From Hymenobacter metallicola (GTDB lineage Bacteria; Bacteroidota; Bacteroidia; Cytophagales; Hymenobacteraceae), in NCBI RefSeq assembly GCF_004745645.1, contig NZ_SRMB01000003.1, forward strand, positions 124,001 through 188,000: 64,000 bases of DNA, in the 5' to 3' direction. The notes under the pieces are model-generated. The model was not told where the DNA came from. It made no database searches and saw nothing but the letters and a program-made list of their open reading frames with translations. A program made the position numbers and the translations under genes. Of this stretch, positions 60,276-64,000 are shown in pieces (position 1 is the stretch's first letter; every line of letters begins with the position of its first letter).

Positions 60276-61811
60276 TTAGCGGCGACCCAGGGTGCCGGCG
60301 GCCTTGCCGTAGTCGACTTTAGCCACCAGCGCGTCGTAGAGAGCCGAGTAGTAGTTGGTCTGGGCCTGACGCAGGTCGGTTTCGGCCGTAATGACTTCCA
60401 GGTTGGAACCGACGCCCTCCTGAAACTTGATTTTGGCGACGCGGGCCACGTTGGTAGCCAGCTCCAGGTTGGCTTTCTGGTTGCCGAGCACGGACAGCGT
60501 GTTCTGCAGGGTCGTGGTGGTTTGGGCACGCTGCAAGTCGATGCTCTGCTGCAGGGTAGTAAAACCTTTGTTTACCTGCTCCAACGCCAGCTTGCCCTGC
60601 TCGATGCTGTACTTCTTGCGGAAGCCGTCGAACACCGGGATATTGAGTTGCAGGCCCACGTTGCCGAAACCAAACCAGTTTTGGTTAATAAAACCCGCCT
60701 CACTCCGGGAATTGGGGCCGCGGAACTCCATCAGGCCCCCGAAGCGGCTATCAGAACCGGTGAAACCGTAGGCCGCTACCAGGTTGAGCGTGGGCAGGTA
60801 GCCCGAGCGGCGGTTGCGAATGTCGAGCACGGCCAGGTCGCGCTGGGTTTCGAGTACCGAGTACTCAATACGGTTACCGTAGTTGAAGGCGTCCGAGAGG
60901 TTGATCAGGCTGCCGCGCTCGGCTTCGACTACTGCTTCATCGAGGCGGTCGGTGAGCTCCACGGGCTGGCGCTGGTCGAGGCCCATCTGGAACTTGAGCA
61001 GGGCCACGCTTAGGTCAATGAGGCGGGCGGCGTTCTGCTGCTCAATCTTCAGGTTATTCACCTGTACCTGCAGCCGGTCGACATCCAGCTTTTCGACAAA
61101 TCCTTCCTTGTAGGTCTGGGTAGTCTGGTACAACAAAGTATCGAGGCGCTGCACGTTGCGCGAGAGCAGCTCCAGCCGCTCGCGGGCCACCAGCGTGCTG
61201 TAGTAGGCTTTCGAGACCTGCTCCACCACGTCGATTTCGCTTTGCTGGGTTTGCTTCACCGACAGCTGCTCGTAGACTTTGGCGGCCTTCAGACCCAGCA
61301 GGTAAGAGCCGTTGAACAGCATCTGGGAAGCCGAAGCGGCAGCGTTGCCGGCGTACTGCAGGCCGAAGGCCAGCGGCTGGGGGCCGGTAGCCGGCAGGGG
61401 CGTGTAGGCCGGAGACAGGGTCACGGTTTCGCCGCGCTGCACCCGGGCCAGTTGCTCCTGGGTCAGGGTCGTGCCGTTCAGGGTGCCCGGCCCACCGGCA
61501 AAAGCACCAAAGTCAACCAGGGACTTCTGCAGCTTAAGGTTGTCGGTAATGGCCGCCGATACGTTGACTTGGGGCAGACCAGCCGAGCGAATCTCGCCTA
61601 CGCGGGCTACGGCAATCTGCTCGTTGATGCGCGTGGCCTGCAGGGTCGACTTGTTCTTTAACGCGTAGTCGATGGCCTGCTGCAGCGAAAACTGCGTGGG
61701 CGTGTTGGTGGCCACGGGCTGGCCCGTGGAAGGAGTTTGGGCTAAAAGCTGCTGGATTCCGATGAAAGCCAGGGCAGCCAGCAGGACCAGAAAGCGAAGC
61801 GTATTTTTCAT
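60276..61811 (-). CDS. TolC-family outer membrane efflux channel
   Basis: A 511-residue outer-membrane channel protein. It has a signal peptide (to about 25) and two long heptad-rich repeats typical of OEP proteins (LQQAIDYALKNKSTLQATR near the N-terminus, LSDAFNYGNRIEYSVLETQR later). The C-terminal TNYYSALYDALVAKVDYGKAAG segment is also characteristic. It should trimerise with the adaptor and pump downstream. The gene is 54 bases after tetR and is co-directional. Confidence 0.92.
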   Translation of the reverse strand: MKNTLRFLVLLAALAFIGIQQLLAQTPSTGQPVATNTPTQFSLQQAIDYALKNKSTLQATRINEQIAVARVGEIRSAGLPQVNVSAAITDNLKLQKSLVDFGAFAGGPGTLNGTTLTQEQLARVQRGETVTLSPAYTPLPATGPQPLAFGLQYAGNAAASASQMLFNGSYLLGLKAAKVYEQLSVKQTQQSEIDVVEQVSKAYYSTLVARERLELLSRNVQRLDTLLYQTTQTYKEGFVEKLDVDRLQVQVNNLKIEQQNAARLIDLSVALLKFQMGLDQRQPVELTDRLDEAVVEAERGSLINLSDAFNYGNRIEYSVLETQRDLAVLDIRNRRSGYLPTLNLVAAYGFTGSDSRFGGLMEFRGPNSRSEAGFINQNWFGFGNVGLQLNIPVFDGFRKKYSIEQGKLALEQVNKGFTTLQQSIDLQRAQTTTTLQNTLSVLGNQKANLELATNVARVAKIKFQEGVGSNLEVITAETDLRQAQTNYYSALYDALVAKVDYGKAAGTLGRR

Positions 61812-61865
61812 AAAAAGCGAAAAACGATAAGCGGAAAGGGAATGGGGCAGAGCAGTAGTTCTAGG

Positions 61866-62483
61866 TTAGGCTTCCGGTTCGGTAACGCTCCGGTACTCAT
61901 TGATAAGCTTATGACCTTTCAGAGAAGAAATACCGGCCAGGTAATGCTCCACGCAGGCCGTGTGAATGCGCTGCAGGTCGAATTCCTTGCTCGGAAAGAT
62001 TTTGGGGTCGAAGATGATTTCTATTTCTGCCAGCCGAATGCGGGCAATAACTTCCACGTCGATATCCGACCGATACACACCTTCGCGAATACCCCTATGC
62101 AGGTTCTCTTTGATTTTGCTCAGAATGAAGGTGTTCTTGTGCTCATCGAACAACGCCCAGGCCTGGGGATGGTATTTTTGCAGGTCAAAGAAGATGCTGG
62201 GATGCACGTTGCTCAGGGTTTTCTTGTGCCACTGCATCAGGTTGTACATCTCCTCCATGGCGTTGGAGCCGGTAGCAAACACGTTTTCGCATTCCACCTC
62301 CTCCGACAGCAGATACTTCTGCATCACGCCGTGCACGATCTGGTCTTTGTTTTCAAACCATTTATAGAGCGTTTTTTTCGACATAGCCAGCTGAGTAGCA
62401 ATGTCGTCCATTGATACGCTGCGAATGCCGTTACGCATGAACAACTCAACAGCAGCAACTAAGATCCGGTCCTTGATTTCCAT
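61866..62483 (-). CDS. TetR family transcriptional regulator
   Basis: A 205-residue regulator. The start at 62483 gives MEIKDRILVAAVELFMRNG followed by the helix-turn-helix MDDIATQLAMSKKTLYKWF (about 23-45); a longer frame is possible. The C-terminal ligand domain has no specific match. It is the first gene of the tetR-tolC-adaptor-pump set, and its own promoter contains a perfect inverted repeat (62506-62533), so it probably represses itself and the efflux genes until a ligand appears. Confidence 0.9.
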   Translation of the reverse strand: MEIKDRILVAAVELFMRNGIRSVSMDDIATQLAMSKKTLYKWFENKDQIVHGVMQKYLLSEEVECENVFATGSNAMEEMYNLMQWHKKTLSNVHPSIFFDLQKYHPQAWALFDEHKNTFILSKIKENLHRGIREGVYRSDIDVEVIARIRLAEIEIIFDPKIFPSKEFDLQRIHTACVEHYLAGISSLKGHKLINEYRSVTEPEA

Positions 62484-62493
62484 ACTCACGATG

Positions 62494-62533
62494 CAAAGGT
62501 ACAACGGAAACTTTTATTGAGTCCAAAGTTTCC
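62494..62533 (-). promoter_or_regulatory. tetR-efflux promoter with overlapping inverted-repeat operator
   Basis: Minus-strand TTTG (62524-62527) and TACCTTTG (62494-62501) with a 22-base spacer form the promoter, 11 bases before the ATG at 62483. Overlapping it is a perfect inverted repeat: GGAAACTTT (62506-62514) and AAAGTTTCC (62525-62533) separated by 10 bases. This is the size and place expected for a TetR operator. No second copy was noticed upstream of tolC. Confidence 0.68.
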
Positions 62534-62748
62534 ATTCTTTTTTTGCTATCAACTTTCTCTGGCTTTCAGTTCCCTTCGGGCTGACGAATGAGTCGGCCCG
62601 ATACTTTATAGAAGTCCGCCTATATTTTTAAAATATCCCCGCCCGCCCGCTTCCTAGCTGGACTTGACTTTTTTCGGCTGCTTTCAATCCGCAGCCGGCG
62701 TTGTACCTTGGGGGCCACATTTCCCTGGCTCTACTTCTCTCCTACCGT

Positions 62749-63228
62749 ATGAAAATCCGCACCGGCTTCGGCTACGACGTGCATCAGCTACAGGAAGGCC
62801 TGCCTTTCTGGCTCGGCGGCATTCAGATTCCGCACACCCACGGCGCCCTGGGTCACTCCGACGCCGACGTGCTCATCCACGTTATCTGCGACGCCCTGCT
62901 GGGCGCGGCCAACCTGCGCGACATTGGCTACCATTTCCCCGACACCGACCCGCAGTACAAAGGCATCGACAGCAAGCGGCTGCTGGCCGAAGTGATGCGC
63001 CTGCTGCGGGAGCGGGGCTACTCCATCAGCAACATCGACTCGACCATCTGCCTGGAAGCCCCCAAGGTGAATCCGCATATTGCCGAAATGCAGCGGGTGC
63101 TGGCCGAGGTAATGGGCATTCCCGGCGAAGACATCTCCATTAAGGCCACTACCACCGAAAAGCTGGGCTTCGTGGGCCGGCGCGAAGGCGTAGCCGCCTA
63201 CGCCAGCGTCCTGATCGTGCAACCCTAG
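62749..63228 (+). CDS. ispF: 2-C-methyl-D-erythritol 2,4-cyclodiphosphate synthase
   Basis: A 159-residue enzyme of the MEP isoprenoid pathway that cyclises CDP-ME 2-phosphate. The metal-binding GYDVHQL (Asp10, His12) and the GALGHSDADVLIHVICDALLGA block are intact, with FPDTDPQYKGIDS and TTTEKLGFVGRREGV following. The start at 62749 gives the normal length; an upstream frame is unlikely. It stands alone, divergent from tetR. A one-mismatch -7 box (TACCTTGG, 62704-62711) lies 38 bases upstream. Confidence 0.95.
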   Translation: MKIRTGFGYDVHQLQEGLPFWLGGIQIPHTHGALGHSDADVLIHVICDALLGAANLRDIGYHFPDTDPQYKGIDSKRLLAEVMRLLRERGYSISNIDSTICLEAPKVNPHIAEMQRVLAEVMGIPGEDISIKATTTEKLGFVGRREGVAAYASVLIVQP

Positions 63229-63313
63229 CGGTGAAATTGTGAAGTTGGGAAACAAGCCGCCCCCGGATTGGTCCATCTTCACTACGTTACACCTCCACTC
63301 CCTTTCCTTCCAA

Positions 63314-64000
63314 TGAAGAAAAACTCTCTTTACACCCTGCTGCTGGCAGCGTGCTGTACCACGGCAGCGGTAGCGCAACAAGCGCCGGAGAAAGTAAAAG
63401 TCAAGCACAAGCGCGGCAAGACCGAAGCGGCCGCGGCCGAAGTGACGCCCCCCGTGAAGCTCCCCCCCGAAGAGGCCGACTGGGCCAACGTGTACGGGGC
63501 CTCCATTACCCAGGCCGACCTGCGTGAGCACCTGACCGTGCTGGCCTCGGATGCCTACGAAGGCCGGGAAACCGGCGAGAAAGGCCAGAAAATGGCCGCC
63601 GAGTACATTTCCCAGCGCTTCAAGGACCTGGGCCTGACCGGGCCGGTGCCCAACTCCGACAACCCCTACCTGCAGCACTTCACCATGGAGCGCTCTACCT
63701 GGGCCGACGGGGGCACGCTGAAAGTGGGCGGGCAGAGCTATGCCTGGCTGAAGGATTTCTACGCCTACGGCAGCTCCCCGTTCCAAACGGAAACGACCGT
63801 TCAGCCCGTGTTTGCCGGCTACGGCATCGAGCAGGAAGGCTACTCCGACTACGCCGGCCTCGATGTGAAAGGCAAAGACCTGATTATCCTGATTGGCGAG
63901 CCGCTGAATGCCGCCGGCAAGCCCCTGCTGGGCAAAGACGGCCAGGGCAGCAAGTGGGGCATGGATTTCCGGGCCAAGTCTATTAAAGCCGCTGAGAAAG
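63314..64000 (+). CDS. M28 family metallopeptidase, N-terminal part (3' end outside window)
   Basis: The frame starts at ATG 63314 and is still open at base 64000 (229 codons). It has a signal peptide (MKKNSLYTLLLAACCTTAAVAQ), a Lys/Ala-rich linker, then the M28 N-terminal part: LREHLTVLASDAYEGRETGE, AAEYISQRFKDLGLTG, and a PA-like insert with FAGYGIEQEGYSDYAGLDV and GKDLIILIGEP. The zinc-binding residues would be beyond the window. M28 enzymes are exported aminopeptidases. It lies about 86 bases after ispF. Confidence 0.87.

Noticed and set aside
1..64000. CRISPR array, transposon, prophage or classical defence genes
   Set aside because: No regularly spaced repeats, transposase, integrase, phage structural gene, restriction enzyme or toxin-antitoxin pair was recognised. 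The recurring short motifs found are intergenic and irregular.

Overview
The window is chromosomal DNA of a Bacteroidota bacterium, most likely Hymenobacter or a close relative in the Cytophagales. The evidence is the GC-rich coding sequence, TonB proteins with the DIVFEGRNKAYGA cytoplasmic motif, lineage families (PorG-like/DUF6089, DUF5686, DUF4834, DUF4230, a MurF-Alr fusion), almost no Shine-Dalgarno sequences, and promoters of the TTTG-N20ish-TAnnTTTG type. No phage, transposase, CRISPR array or classical defence locus was seen. About 58 protein genes and one tRNA gene were found.

Layout. 1-5.7 kb (+): an energy-transduction locus with two ExbD, two TonB-family proteins, a small membrane protein, a PstS-like lipoprotein and a large TPR protein. 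5.8-18.8 kb (-): rluD, then a cell-envelope cluster (two Skp/OmpH, BamA, UppS, two PorG-like proteins, NAD kinase, a small BamA-like protein, a CBS-ACT protein), then a hydrolase overlapping a TrpG/PabA amidotransferase, and CvpA. 18.9-26.8 kb: YqeY (-), then pdxJ, the selenouridine pair mnmH-selD with an unknown membrane protein attached, a TPR histidine kinase, an alpha/beta hydrolase and an RsmI-like methylase (+). 26.9-33.9 kb: feoAB, a carboxypeptidase-regulatory-like protein, an OmpA lipoprotein and murF-alr. 34-40.2 kb: a RarD-like transporter, YfhO, a PLP desulfhydrase/deaminase, DUF4230 and RecX. 40.2-45.3 kb: a long repeat-bearing leader, two exported ferritin-like proteins and a DUF5686 protein. 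45.4-53.2 kb: DUF4834, FkbM methyltransferase, an unknown membrane protein, tRNA-Thr, a second TPR histidine kinase, PAP2 phosphatase, a Ser/Gly-rich protein, an SDR and a minimal HExxH protein. 53.5-64 kb: NlpC/P60, YkvA, an unusual acyl carrier protein, a TetR-controlled RND efflux operon, ispF and the start of an M28 peptidase.

Most convergent gene pairs and many operon ends are closed by strong, often perfect hairpin terminators. The observations most worth following up are an acyl carrier protein whose phosphopantetheine serine is threonine; a perfect 9-bp inverted repeat overlapping the tetR promoter; the paired Tat-exported ferritin-like proteins, one of which has lost a helix glutamate; two related terminator hairpins that show a compensatory base change; and the duplicated ExbD/TonB locus joined to a PstS-like lipoprotein and a TPR protein. 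None of these is proven to be a new system; each is stated with a test.
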